Assembly: GCA_016710585.1 (NCBI GenBank)
Contig: JADJVN010000003.1
Coordinates: 310,001 to 374,000 of the forward strand
Source of the DNA: Saprospiraceae bacterium
GTDB taxonomy: Bacteria > Bacteroidota > Bacteroidia > Chitinophagales > Saprospiraceae
Length of the DNA: 64,000 nt
Reading direction: 5' to 3'
Below, in pieces: positions 29,174 through 37,928 of this stretch (position 1 is its first letter; every line of letters begins with the position of its first letter). The translations under genes and the position numbers were made by a program. The notes under the pieces were generated by a model. The model worked only from the letters and a program-made list of their open reading frames with translations, had not been told where the DNA came from and ran no database searches.

Positions 29174-29932
29174 ATGGTGTCAAATAGATACAAATTTTCA
29201 TTTCCACATATTCATTTCACAAAAATAGATTCTACAAACAAATATCTAAGAGAAAACTTATCAAATATTAGTCCATTACATGGATTTATGGCAATTTCGG
29301 ACTTCCAGACAGAAGGAAAAGGACAATATGGCAGAATTTGGGAAAGTGATAGCCAAAAAAACATTCTTTGTACCACTGTGCTAGATTGTAGTTTTCTCCA
29401 GATTGATCAGATTTTTGGATTGCATCTCATAGCAGCAATATCTGTCTATGAATTGATAAAAAAATATGTCAATTCAAATATTAAAATAAAATGGCCAAAC
29501 GATATTTATATAGATGATAAAAAATGTGCCGGAATTCTGATTGAAAATGTATTAAAATCAAATCATTTGCAATGGTCGCTTTTTGGCATTGGAATAAATG
29601 TATTTCAAGAACGATTTAATTCTGCTGAATTTGCAACATCAATGCAATTAAATACGACATCAACACTTTCCTTGCAAGATTTAATTATTGAATTGCGAGA
29701 AGCATTATTATTAAATTATGAAAAATTAAAACAGGGACAATTTCAAAACTTATTAGTCTTTTACAATTCTGTTTTATACAAAGCCAATGAAGAGGTCGTT
29801 TTCGAGGATAAATCAAGCCAGAGTTGGATTGGTATTGTACGCAATGTTTCATCAGATGGAAGGCTCAACTTAGACAAAAATAAGTGCTTAATAAGTATAA
29901 ATTACGGTGATTATATATGGAAAAATTTCTAA
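29174..29932 (+). CDS. birA: Biotin--[acetyl-CoA-carboxylase] ligase
   Basis: A 252-residue monofunctional biotin protein ligase that attaches biotin to the carrier domain of acetyl-CoA carboxylase. It lacks an N-terminal DNA-binding domain, so it should not act as the BirA repressor does. Motifs: 'IDSTNKYLRENL', the biotinyl-AMP loop 'GKGQYGRIWESDS' (GRGRxGR-like), 'KWPNDIYIDDKKCAGILIEN' and 'FGIGINVF'. A C-terminal SH3-like domain follows ('VFEDKSSQSWIGIVRNVSSDG'). The start ATG at 29174 gives the expected length. It is divergent from rsfS. Confidence 0.92.
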   Translation: MVSNRYKFSFPHIHFTKIDSTNKYLRENLSNISPLHGFMAISDFQTEGKGQYGRIWESDSQKNILCTTVLDCSFLQIDQIFGLHLIAAISVYELIKKYVNSNIKIKWPNDIYIDDKKCAGILIENVLKSNHLQWSLFGIGINVFQERFNSAEFATSMQLNTTSTLSLQDLIIELREALLLNYEKLKQGQFQNLLVFYNSVLYKANEEVVFEDKSSQSWIGIVRNVSSDGRLNLDKNKCLISINYGDYIWKNF

Positions 29933-29982
29933 TATAAAATTTTTAAATATGAGATAATTTAGGTTTTTTCAAAAATTAGATT

Positions 29983-29990
29983 TAATTTTG
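29983..29990 (+). promoter_or_regulatory. Putative Bacteroidota -7 element (TAATTTTG)
   Basis: Exact TAnnTTTG match, 41 bases before the ATG of the Omp28-like gene. The -33 region about 21 bases upstream has only TTTA instead of TTTG, so support is moderate. Confidence 0.4.
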
Positions 29991-30030
29991 CATTGCTTAG
30001 TGAAATTAGTGTTTTACAAACATAGACAAT

Positions 30031-31020
30031 ATGATAAAAAATTTACTTCTATTAATTTTAGCAATATTTGGACTTCAACTTGCCATAGGACAATCTAAAA
30101 AATATCTCACTCTAGAGCACTTTACCAACACAAGATGTGGTGTTTGTGGAGGCAGTAATCCTGGTTTTTATAACACAATTAAGCCTTTTGAAGGAAACTT
30201 TCATCATATGACAATACATCCTTCAAATCCATATTCAAGTTGTGTACTATATCAAGCTAACATCGCTGAGAACACAGAGAGAAGTAAATATTATAATACG
30301 CCAGGAACCGCGACTGTGTTTTTTAATGGAACTACAAGTAGAGGAGCTGGCTCTGTTACAGCAAGTCATATTTCAGCAGAATTGGCAAAAACCTCTCCTA
30401 TAGAAATAAGAGTAAAAGAAACTGGGACTACTACTAGGAATGTAACTATCGAAGTAAAAGTAACTGGATTAAGACCGAGTTCAAACTATAAAATCTATGT
30501 GGCAGCAGCGGAAAAAGAGTTGAACTATGCTTCACCTAATGGGGAGAAAGTCCATTACAATGTATTTAGAAAATTTGCATCCTCAGCATCTGGAGATGTC
30601 ATCACATTACCTGTGCAAGGTTCAAGTATTAATTTAAATTATAGTTATACTGTAGCTGGAACTTGGAATGAATCCCAAATGTATGCTCTAGTATGGATAC
30701 AGGATGTTACAACAAAAGAAATATTAAACAGTGGAACTAAATTTGATCCAACACCTACTGCTTTAGATGAAACCTTATTGCCTAATTTTAAAATTTATCC
30801 AAACCCAGTTGTGGATAATTTAAATTTGAAATTTGATAATAGCATTTCAGTATCTTCTATATCCTTGACTAATATTTTTGGAAGAGAGATTAAGACGATT
30901 AATCCAAAAACACCTGTGAGCCAATTAGCAATACCAGTATCGGATTTTGTAAAAGGAGTTTATTTTATTAAAATAAATTCTAATGGCAAAACCATCACTA
31001 AAAAGTGGATGAAGCAATAA
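30031..31020 (+). CDS. Omp28-like secreted protein with T9SS type A sorting domain
   Basis: A 329-residue protein with a signal peptide ending 'FGLQLAIGQ'. The next domain is thioredoxin-like, of the Omp28 type: 'LTLEHFTNTRCGVCGGSNPG' carries a CxxC pair (CGVC), and 'YNTPGTATVFFNGTTSRG' resembles the cis-Pro segment. A beta-rich domain follows (about 125-240). The last 80 residues are a T9SS type A sorting domain ('FKIYPNPVVDNLNLKF', 'GVYFIKINSNG', 'TKKWMKQ'). The protein is probably exported to the cell surface; whether the CxxC is redox active there is unknown. It is a single-gene unit that converges on ksgA with 3 bases between stops. Confidence 0.88.
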   Translation: MIKNLLLLILAIFGLQLAIGQSKKYLTLEHFTNTRCGVCGGSNPGFYNTIKPFEGNFHHMTIHPSNPYSSCVLYQANIAENTERSKYYNTPGTATVFFNGTTSRGAGSVTASHISAELAKTSPIEIRVKETGTTTRNVTIEVKVTGLRPSSNYKIYVAAAEKELNYASPNGEKVHYNVFRKFASSASGDVITLPVQGSSINLNYSYTVAGTWNESQMYALVWIQDVTTKEILNSGTKFDPTPTALDETLLPNFKIYPNPVVDNLNLKFDNSISVSSISLTNIFGREIKTINPKTPVSQLAIPVSDFVKGVYFIKINSNGKTITKKWMKQ

Positions 31021-31023
31021 TAT

Positions 31024-31788
31024 TTATTGCATAAGCAAAGTATATAATTCAACAAATTTTGTAGGCTCTACATCTTCTGGACGTATAGTAAAATAAGGAT
31101 CATTTAAGAGATTTGTGTTTCTTACAAATCCTTTTAAATTATTTCTCAATGTCTTTCTTCGATACTGAAAAGAAGCTCTAACGAAGGGTTGAAATTTAGT
31201 GTAAAACTCGATGCTTATTCTGTCTTCTCTCCGCTTCATTAAGATCACTGCAGATTGAACATTTGGTGGTGGCGAAAAATTTTCTTTATTGACATCAAAT
31301 AAGATTTTTCTATCATACATTAGTGAACTCAAGATACTCAGTGGACCATAATCTTTAGATCCATAAGAAGAAACGATGCGCAGCGCCATTTCTTTTTGGA
31401 ACATGCCGATCATATATGGAATTTGATTACTGTTTTCTAATGTCCGAATAACTATTTGAGATGAAATATTATAGGGATAATTTCCAAAGAGTAAAAACGC
31501 TTTTCCTTCGAATAAGGACTTTAAATTAAATTTTAAAAAATCATGTTGATAAATATGATCTTTAATTTTTGGAATATGTTGTTCAAGATGTGCAACCATA
31601 TCCTTATCAGCTTCAATCAATTTGTAATTCGGAATTTTATCCAGTAAATGATAGCTTAAAGCACCTTTGCCAGGCCCCACTTCACAAAAATTTTCAATTT
31701 CTATCGATTTGAGCTGATCTATAATTTTGAGAATAATATCTTGGTTCGTAAGAAAGTGCTGACCAAATGATTTTTTAGCATAAGCCAT
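31024..31788 (-). CDS. rsmA: 16S rRNA (adenine(1518)-N6/adenine(1519)-N6)-dimethyltransferase
   Basis: RsmA (KsgA), 254 residues, normal for the family; it dimethylates two adjacent adenosines in helix 45 of 16S rRNA using S-adenosylmethionine during 30S maturation. Motifs: 'AKKSFGQHFLTNQDIILKII' at the N-terminus, SAM motif I 'FCEVGPGKGALSYHLL', 'LIEADKDMVAHLE', motif IV 'FGNYPYNISSQIVIRTLE' (NxPY) and 'PYMIGMFQKEMALRIV'. The C-terminal domain includes 'FSPPPNVQSAVILMKRR' and 'FVRASFQYRRKTLRNNLK'. The start ATG lies directly at the conserved N-terminus. It stands alone on the minus strand between two secreted-protein genes. Confidence 0.95.
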   Translation of the reverse strand: MAYAKKSFGQHFLTNQDIILKIIDQLKSIEIENFCEVGPGKGALSYHLLDKIPNYKLIEADKDMVAHLEQHIPKIKDHIYQHDFLKFNLKSLFEGKAFLLFGNYPYNISSQIVIRTLENSNQIPYMIGMFQKEMALRIVSSYGSKDYGPLSILSSLMYDRKILFDVNKENFSPPPNVQSAVILMKRREDRISIEFYTKFQPFVRASFQYRRKTLRNNLKGFVRNTNLLNDPYFTIRPEDVEPTKFVELYTLLMQ

Positions 31789-32068
31789 GAGACATATTTT
31801 TAAAAATTAATAATGCTATACATAAAGTCATAAAAGTAAGCATTAAAAAATTTCTATGTATACCAGACTTGTTTTTCATACAAAACATATTATTAAAAAT
31901 TTTAAATTATTAATATTTTAAATATAATATTTTTAAAATATGAGTAAAATCGCAATTTTATTTAGAAATTCTCAAAAAATCGGAATAATCTATTTAGTTT
32001 TACGCCCTGATAACTGGCTCAATTCACGATTGATTTAAATAAATTGATTGTATTAATATATTCGTTTT

Positions 32069-35000
32069 ATGAAAAAAAGCAATACCTCCCCATTAAGAAT
32101 TGGCTTATTCTATTTTATTGGAATCTTGTCTAGTTTTTATTGTTTAAATGCACAAAATCCAGCTTCTATATCGTTGGTTAAGGCAAAACCGCCCTGTACT
32201 GTATCTCCAATCATTTCTTGTCCACCCAATGTGACAGTTTTACCAGGAGTGAGTAGTGATCCAAATGTTCATGGATGTGCAACAGCTTTACCTGGTGCAA
32301 GAGATTGCAATCAACCTTTAGTGGAATATGTCGATAGATTAACTCAAGGCTCTTGCCCTGGGTCCGTCACAATACAACGATTATGGACAGCAACTGATCC
32401 TGAAGATGCAAACGTGAGGTCTTTTTGTATTCAATACATTACAAAAGAAGATAAGACTGCGCCTCAATTCTTGAATTGTCCAAAGGACACTACAATTTTA
32501 TCGAATTCTAAATGTGTAGCAAGCTATACATGGATATCACCTTGGGTTACTGATGAGAGTGGTAAGTTCTCGCTTCAAAGTTCTCATATCAATGGAGACA
32601 TGTTTCCTATTGGAGTAACGACAATCACTTTTACTGCAACAGATGAATGTGGAAATGTATCGAATTGTAGTTTTAAACTAACAGTCATCAGCAACTGTTG
32701 CAATGTACCACCAATATTGACTTGTCCTGCTGAATATTATTCATGTATTGGTTCTAGTACTAATCCATCTGCAACAGGTGTAGCAACTAGTTCTAAAGCA
32801 AATCCTACATGTGCAGATGCGATAATTAGCTATACAGATCTCCTCTTAATTGATCAAGCATGTAACAAAAGAATACAAAGAACTTGGCTTGCTACAGATC
32901 CAAATAATGCTACACTTCAATCTTCATGCATCCAGTTTATTAATCTAAGAGATAATGAAGGCCCTGTTTTTGCAAATTGTCCTAGCGATCAAAATTTAAC
33001 AGCCAGAAATTCTGACTGCAAAGCAATAGCGACATGGACAGAGCCAATTGCAAATGATATATGTCCAGGGGCGATTAATATTCAAGCATCTCATACTTCA
33101 GGATCATTATTTGATAAAGGAACCACAACAGTAACTTATACCGCAACAGATGCTTGTGGCAATGTTTCTACTTGTACATTTAATATCAATGTGTCTGGAA
33201 ATTGCTTAGGATTACCACCAGTGATTCATTGTCCAGCAGATTTTGTAGCTTGCCCAAATTCTAGTAAAGAACCATCCGTAACTGGTATCGCTACGAGCAC
33301 AGGAAATGTCAATGCAGTAGTAAGTTATGTAGATAGAATTTTAAGAACAGATCCATGTAATAGTCAAATTGAAAGAAAATGGCTATCAATTGATCCTACA
33401 AATACCACAATGCGAGATTCATGTCTACAGTTGCTCACTTTCATCGATACTTCTGGACCAAGATTTACTTTTTGTCCTACAGATTTTAGTATTGATCCTT
33501 CATCAAATTGTGTTGGTATGCCAATGTGGAATGAACCCATTGCAACTGATCCATGTGGCTCTGTATTCTTAAGTTCAAATTATAGATCAGGATCTAAATT
33601 TGGATTGGGAAATACATTGGTGATCTATACAGCAACTGATGATTGTGGCAATACAACTTCTTGTTGGTTTACTGTAACGGTAAATGATAATTGTTGCAAT
33701 AAACCACCTATCATCACTTGTCCAGCAGAATATCACGGATGTCCAAATACATCGATTCTACCTGCAACGACAGGCTCAGCATCAATGGCAGTTGGTCATG
33801 TGACATGTGGAAATCCAATATTGTCTTATACAGATGAGACAATATTTACATCAAATTGTAGTCTAAGAGTAAATAGAAAGTGGCTTGCAGTAGATCCAAG
33901 CAATAGTAGTTTGCGAGATTCTTGTTATCAGGTAATCGATTTATCAGATCGTGAAGCACCAATATTTACATCATGTCCAGTGGACTTTACGATCGATCCT
34001 GGATCAGATTGTATCGCTATGCCAATGTGGGCAGAGCCTACAGTAACAGACGATTGTGGAGGAACAATAAATCTCAGTTCAAACTATAGATCAGGATCTA
34101 AGTTTGGATTAGGCAATACATTGATCGTCTATACAGCAACCGATGCTTGTGGTAATTCCAAAACTTGTTGGTTTACAGTAACAGTAAATGACAACTGTTG
34201 TAACAAACCACCAGTCATCACTTGCCCTGTGGAATATCGTTCTTGTCCAAATACATCAATTCTACCAGCTTCAACAGGATCTGCAACAGTGGCAGTAGGT
34301 CATGTCACTTGTGGAAACCCAATATTGACTTATACTGATGAGACAGTTTTTACATCGAATTGTAGTCTAAGAGTAAATAGAAAGTGGCTAGCAGTAGATC
34401 CAAGCAATAGTAGTTTGCGAGATTCTTGTTATCAGATCATCGATTTATCAGATCGTGATGCACCAATATTTACATCATGTCCAGTGGACTTTACAATCGA
34501 TCCAGGATCAGATTGTATCGCTATGCCAATGTGGGCAGAGCCTACAGTAACAGACGATTGTGGAGGAACAATAAGTCTGAGTTCAAACTATAGATCAGGA
34601 TCTAAGTTTGGATTGGGCAATACATTGATAGTCTATACAGCAACCGATGCTTGTGGAAATTCCAAAACTTGTTGGTTTACAGTAACAGTAAATGATAATT
34701 GTTGTAATAAACCACCTGTAATTAATTGCCCAGCAGAATATCGCGGATGTCCAAATACTTCAATCTTACCAGCCACAACTGGTTCTGCAACAGTTGTAGT
34801 AGGTCATGTAACATGTGGAAATCCAATATTGACATATACAGATGAGACGATTTTTACATCAAATTGTAGTCTTAGAGTAAATAGAAAATGGCTAGCAGTA
34901 GATCCAAGCAATAGTAGTTTGCGTGACTCATGTTATCAGATCATTGATTTATCCGATCGCATAGTTCCAACGATTCATAATTGTCCAGCAAATATTTCTC

Positions 35001-37153
35001 TAGATCCAAATTATGATTGTACGAATAATGTCAACTGGACACCACCGACCGTTACAGATAATTGTAATGGTGCAGTGACTTTAAATTCAAATTATTTGCC
35101 AGGTTCAAGTTTTCCAAGGGGAACAACTCAAGTATTATATACTGCAACAGATGCATGTGGCAATACTTCAAGCTGTACTTTTAGCGTCACCATAACAGAG
35201 AATTGTTGTGATAGAAATCCAGTAATAACTTGTCCCCCTGCCTATACAAATTGCCCTTCAAGTTCATTAGATCCTTCAGTTACTGGAACAGCAACTGCTT
35301 TGAAAGGAAAACCAACTTGTGATCAGCCAGTCGTTACGTACCGAGATAGTGTCTTGACAAATGGTCCATGCACAGGAGCTATTAAAATGATAAGAATCTG
35401 GACAGCGACGGATCCAAGGATACCTAGCTTAAGAGCAGTTTGTCATCAAGAAATTGAATTAAAAGATAATGTATCACCTAGATTTAGTTCTACTCCACCA
35501 AATCAAACCATCGATGCAGATGGCGATTGTGAGGTTGAAGTGAATTGGATACCACCGACAGCTACAGACAACTGTGGTGTTGCATCAATAACATCTACAC
35601 ATAGACCAGGCGATCTCTTTACTTCGGGAATCACAGTGGTAAAATATTATGTTACCGATAATTGTGGAAGAAAGGATTCTGTAAGTTTTACAATTAAAAT
35701 TACAGGAAACGAAATTCACCTTACTTGTCCTAATGATACTATGGTGACTAGGAAAGATCCATATTTACCGGGTGAAGTGGTATGTTGGAATTTACCAACT
35801 GCTCATTATTGTAAGCCATGTAAAGACAGTATTCCTGGGTATATCTATATGGGAGAATACAAAGGTCATCGATATTTTTGTTCTAAAGCTCCTGAAACAT
35901 GGGAGAATGCAAGGATTCTATGTGAGCTAGCAGGAGGAAAACTAGCTTCAATCAATGATGCGGGAGAAAATGCATACGTATCTAGCAAATTAATGGGTCT
36001 TACTGCTTGGATAGGTGGAAATGATAGAACCACAGAAGGACGTTTTGTTTGGGATAACCGAGATCCATTTGTTTATAAAAATTGGTTAACAGGTCAACCA
36101 GACAATGCGGGAAATCAAGATTATATCGAGATGAGACCAGACGGAAAGTGGAACGATCAATTTGGAACTATAGCTAATGAATTTATCTGTGAAATTCCAT
36201 GTTATGAGCTGAGACAAATTGAAGGTCCAGATAGATGTAGTCTATTGCCTTGTGGCACAAATAGAATTACTTATGTTGCCACAAAAGATGGTGTTGATGA
36301 TACTTGTTCATTTAATGTAGTAGTGAAGTGTGATTCCTTAAGTTTATATTGTGAAGGAAGAGCATTGTCTAGTAGTTATACATGGATCGACCAAGTAAAA
36401 TTTGCAGGAATAGATAATACATCTGGAGCAAATGGTGGATATAAATTATTTACCAGTCCTTGTGGATCCATTACAGCAGGAAATAATTACAACATTAGTC
36501 TAAACCCAGGATATTCTGGAACGACATATAATGTTTATTGGAGAGTGTGGATCGATTACAACGCAGATAGTTTGTGGAATAACACCACAGAATTGGTTGC
36601 ACAAGGTTTTGGCGTATCGGTACTCAATGGTATGATTTCTATTCCAAATGGCTTAAATGCAGAAAGAGTAAGGATGAGGGTCTCTATGGCTTATGGTGGT
36701 TATCCTGTTTCAGCATGTAGTTCATTTTTACACGGCGAAGTTGAAGACTATTGTATTTCTATCAATGGTGGATTTACAAATGGTGGAAGTACTGGATTGA
36801 CAAAACAAACAACCATCCTCAGCTGCGAAAAAAATTGTGATCAAGAAATCAAAACACAGATACCAAACACTAATCATGCTCAATTGGGAGAGATTGAATT
36901 TGTGACTATGAGTTCGGTTATATTATTTCCAAATCCAGCAAATGATGAGATAAAAATTGAGATTCAGAATAATGAATTTGATCATATTTCGATTTATGAT
37001 GCCAAAGGTAAATTGGTGTCTAACAAAGAACTTGAAGAGTATTTCAAATCCTATAAACTCAATACTAAAAATTTTAGTAATGGAGTATATCATTTGATTT
37101 TAGATACTAAAAATGGTGAAAAAATCACGAAGCGATTTTCGATACAACATTAA
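32069..37153 (+). CDS. Giant HYR-repeat adhesin with C-type lectin, GEVED and T9SS type A domains
   Basis: A secreted protein of 1694 residues. After a signal peptide ('IGILSSFYCLNAQ') come alternating Cys-rich and HYR (hyalin-like) modules through about residue 1220, with recurrent 'TVTYTATDACGN' and 'CTF..V'. Three copies of a 168-residue unit in the middle (about 544-970) are nearly identical. Residues of about 1255-1385 form a C-type lectin domain: 'WENARILCELAGGKLASIND', 'GQPDN' and 'KWND' give a QPD/WND calcium-sugar site, normally galactose-type. A GEVED domain follows (about 1450-1565; 'WIDYNADSLWN', 'HGEVEDYC'), then a T9SS type A sorting domain (about 1618-1694). The architecture points to a calcium-dependent surface adhesin. 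It is intact and single-gene, followed by a strong terminator at 37189. Confidence 0.93.
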   Translation: MKKSNTSPLRIGLFYFIGILSSFYCLNAQNPASISLVKAKPPCTVSPIISCPPNVTVLPGVSSDPNVHGCATALPGARDCNQPLVEYVDRLTQGSCPGSVTIQRLWTATDPEDANVRSFCIQYITKEDKTAPQFLNCPKDTTILSNSKCVASYTWISPWVTDESGKFSLQSSHINGDMFPIGVTTITFTATDECGNVSNCSFKLTVISNCCNVPPILTCPAEYYSCIGSSTNPSATGVATSSKANPTCADAIISYTDLLLIDQACNKRIQRTWLATDPNNATLQSSCIQFINLRDNEGPVFANCPSDQNLTARNSDCKAIATWTEPIANDICPGAINIQASHTSGSLFDKGTTTVTYTATDACGNVSTCTFNINVSGNCLGLPPVIHCPADFVACPNSSKEPSVTGIATSTGNVNAVVSYVDRILRTDPCNSQIERKWLSIDPTNTTMRDSCLQLLTFIDTSGPRFTFCPTDFSIDPSSNCVGMPMWNEPIATDPCGSVFLSSNYRSGSKFGLGNTLVIYTATDDCGNTTSCWFTVTVNDNCCNKPPIITCPAEYHGCPNTSILPATTGSASMAVGHVTCGNPILSYTDETIFTSNCSLRVNRKWLAVDPSNSSLRDSCYQVIDLSDREAPIFTSCPVDFTIDPGSDCIAMPMWAEPTVTDDCGGTINLSSNYRSGSKFGLGNTLIVYTATDACGNSKTCWFTVTVNDNCCNKPPVITCPVEYRSCPNTSILPASTGSATVAVGHVTCGNPILTYTDETVFTSNCSLRVNRKWLAVDPSNSSLRDSCYQIIDLSDRDAPIFTSCPVDFTIDPGSDCIAMPMWAEPTVTDDCGGTISLSSNYRSGSKFGLGNTLIVYTATDACGNSKTCWFTVTVNDNCCNKPPVINCPAEYRGCPNTSILPATTGSATVVVGHVTCGNPILTYTDETIFTSNCSLRVNRKWLAVDPSNSSLRDSCYQIIDLSDRIVPTIHNCPANISLDPNYDCTNNVNWTPPTVTDNCNGAVTLNSNYLPGSSFPRGTTQVLYTATDACGNTSSCTFSVTITENCCDRNPVITCPPAYTNCPSSSLDPSVTGTATALKGKPTCDQPVVTYRDSVLTNGPCTGAIKMIRIWTATDPRIPSLRAVCHQEIELKDNVSPRFSSTPPNQTIDADGDCEVEVNWIPPTATDNCGVASITSTHRPGDLFTSGITVVKYYVTDNCGRKDSVSFTIKITGNEIHLTCPNDTMVTRKDPYLPGEVVCWNLPTAHYCKPCKDSIPGYIYMGEYKGHRYFCSKAPETWENARILCELAGGKLASINDAGENAYVSSKLMGLTAWIGGNDRTTEGRFVWDNRDPFVYKNWLTGQPDNAGNQDYIEMRPDGKWNDQFGTIANEFICEIPCYELRQIEGPDRCSLLPCGTNRITYVATKDGVDDTCSFNVVVKCDSLSLYCEGRALSSSYTWIDQVKFAGIDNTSGANGGYKLFTSPCGSITAGNNYNISLNPGYSGTTYNVYWRVWIDYNADSLWNNTTELVAQGFGVSVLNGMISIPNGLNAERVRMRVSMAYGGYPVSACSSFLHGEVEDYCISINGGFTNGGSTGLTKQTTILSCEKNCDQEIKTQIPNTNHAQLGEIEFVTMSSVILFPNPANDEIKIEIQNNEFDHISIYDAKGKLVSNKELEEYFKSYKLNTKNFSNGVYHLILDTKNGEKITKRFSIQH
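33698..34970 (+). repeat. Tandem 504-base repeats inside the HYR adhesin
   Basis: Units begin at 33698, 34202 and 34706, a spacing of exactly 504 bases (168 codons). Each unit starts in 'NKPP', and long stretches such as 'SLRVNRKWLAVDPSNSSLRD' and 'SSNYRSGSKFGLGNTL' are unchanged in sequence. The third unit diverges after about 34970. The similarity is high at the DNA level too, so the units can recombine. Confidence 0.85.
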
Positions 37154-37188
37154 TAGTGATCATCTTAGAAAAGGTATGAAGCAAACAG

Positions 37189-37220
37189 AAGTCGTCTCTT
37201 GGGACGACTTTTGTTTTTTT
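37189..37220 (+). terminator. Rho-independent terminator after the HYR adhesin gene
   Basis: Perfect 8-base arms 37189-37196 (AAGTCGTC) and 37203-37210 (GACGACTT) around a 6-base loop, followed by TTGTTTTTTT. It lies 36 bases after the adhesin stop and 47 bases before the next ATG. Confidence 0.85.
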
Positions 37221-37266
37221 GGAACTATTTAAATTTAACTTTGGTTGATAATAAAAATTAGTAAAA

Positions 37267-37905
37267 ATGGTCAATAAGCAATTATCAAGTCTTTTCTTTT
37301 TAGCCTTGTTGTTTTTTGTAAATTGCAGTTCTGCAACTGCGCCAAAAAAGAGTTTATCAGGTTCTTATACTGTCAATGTAGAAATTAAAGATCTGAATAT
37401 TAATAAAGATCAAATTCAGAATTCCATAAAGGAAGGAATGCAATCGATGAAATCTGAATTAAACTCAGATAAAGTAAAGTCTGAATTGAGTACAGAAAAT
37501 ATAGATACTAGCACTGTGGAAGGAAAAATCGAATATGCTGCAAAAAATTTTGCTAAAGGTATGAGTGGCTTTGGTGAAATGATGGCACAACTTGGTGCGG
37601 ATTTATCATCACTATCACTATCTGCAATAGATGGGCTTTTTGATCAAACAAATGGCTTGACAAAAAACATGAATGCAGATGTAGAGTTAAAAGAAGATGG
37701 CAGTGTTAAAATAACAGGAAATCCAATATTAAAATTCATCGCAGCTCAGCTTACATGGGATCTAGAAGGAGATTATTTTATTTTAAAAAATGATAAAGGC
37801 GAAGTAGAGCAAAAGCTGTTGATAAGTGATAAAACTTCAGAGGGTTTTATGCTGTCAAACGAAGGCGTAAAATTGGTTTTGAAGAAGAAAGCGATGAAGA
37901 TTTAA
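37267..37905 (+). CDS. Hypothetical lipoprotein
   Basis: A 212-residue protein. The signal peptide 'LSSLFFLALLFFVNC' ends in a lipobox Cys at about residue 20, so it is probably an outer- or inner-membrane lipoprotein. The middle (about 45-125) is helical and charged ('IKEGMQSMKSELNSDKVKSE', 'KNFAKGMSGFGEMMAQLGAD'). The C-terminal third is a small beta domain ('ADVELKEDGSVKITGNPI', 'WDLEGDYFILKNDKGE', 'FMLSNEGVKLVLKK') that resembles lipocalin-like or stability-sensing folds, but I cannot name a family. It follows the terminator at 37220 and so has its own transcription start. It converges on the helical protein gene at 37929. Confidence 0.75.
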   Translation: MVNKQLSSLFFLALLFFVNCSSATAPKKSLSGSYTVNVEIKDLNINKDQIQNSIKEGMQSMKSELNSDKVKSELSTENIDTSTVEGKIEYAAKNFAKGMSGFGEMMAQLGADLSSLSLSAIDGLFDQTNGLTKNMNADVELKEDGSVKITGNPILKFIAAQLTWDLEGDYFILKNDKGEVEQKLLISDKTSEGFMLSNEGVKLVLKKKAMKI

Positions 37906-37928
37906 GAATAGTCTCATTTTTTTTCTGC

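Noticed and set aside
32057..32064. TATATTCG as a -7 element for the HYR adhesin
   Set aside because: It has one mismatch and would start transcription at or after the ATG, so it cannot serve the gene as annotated.
33369..33572. Alternative frame within the HYR adhesin
   Set aside because: It is a shadow of the intact 1694-codon frame with no independent evidence.
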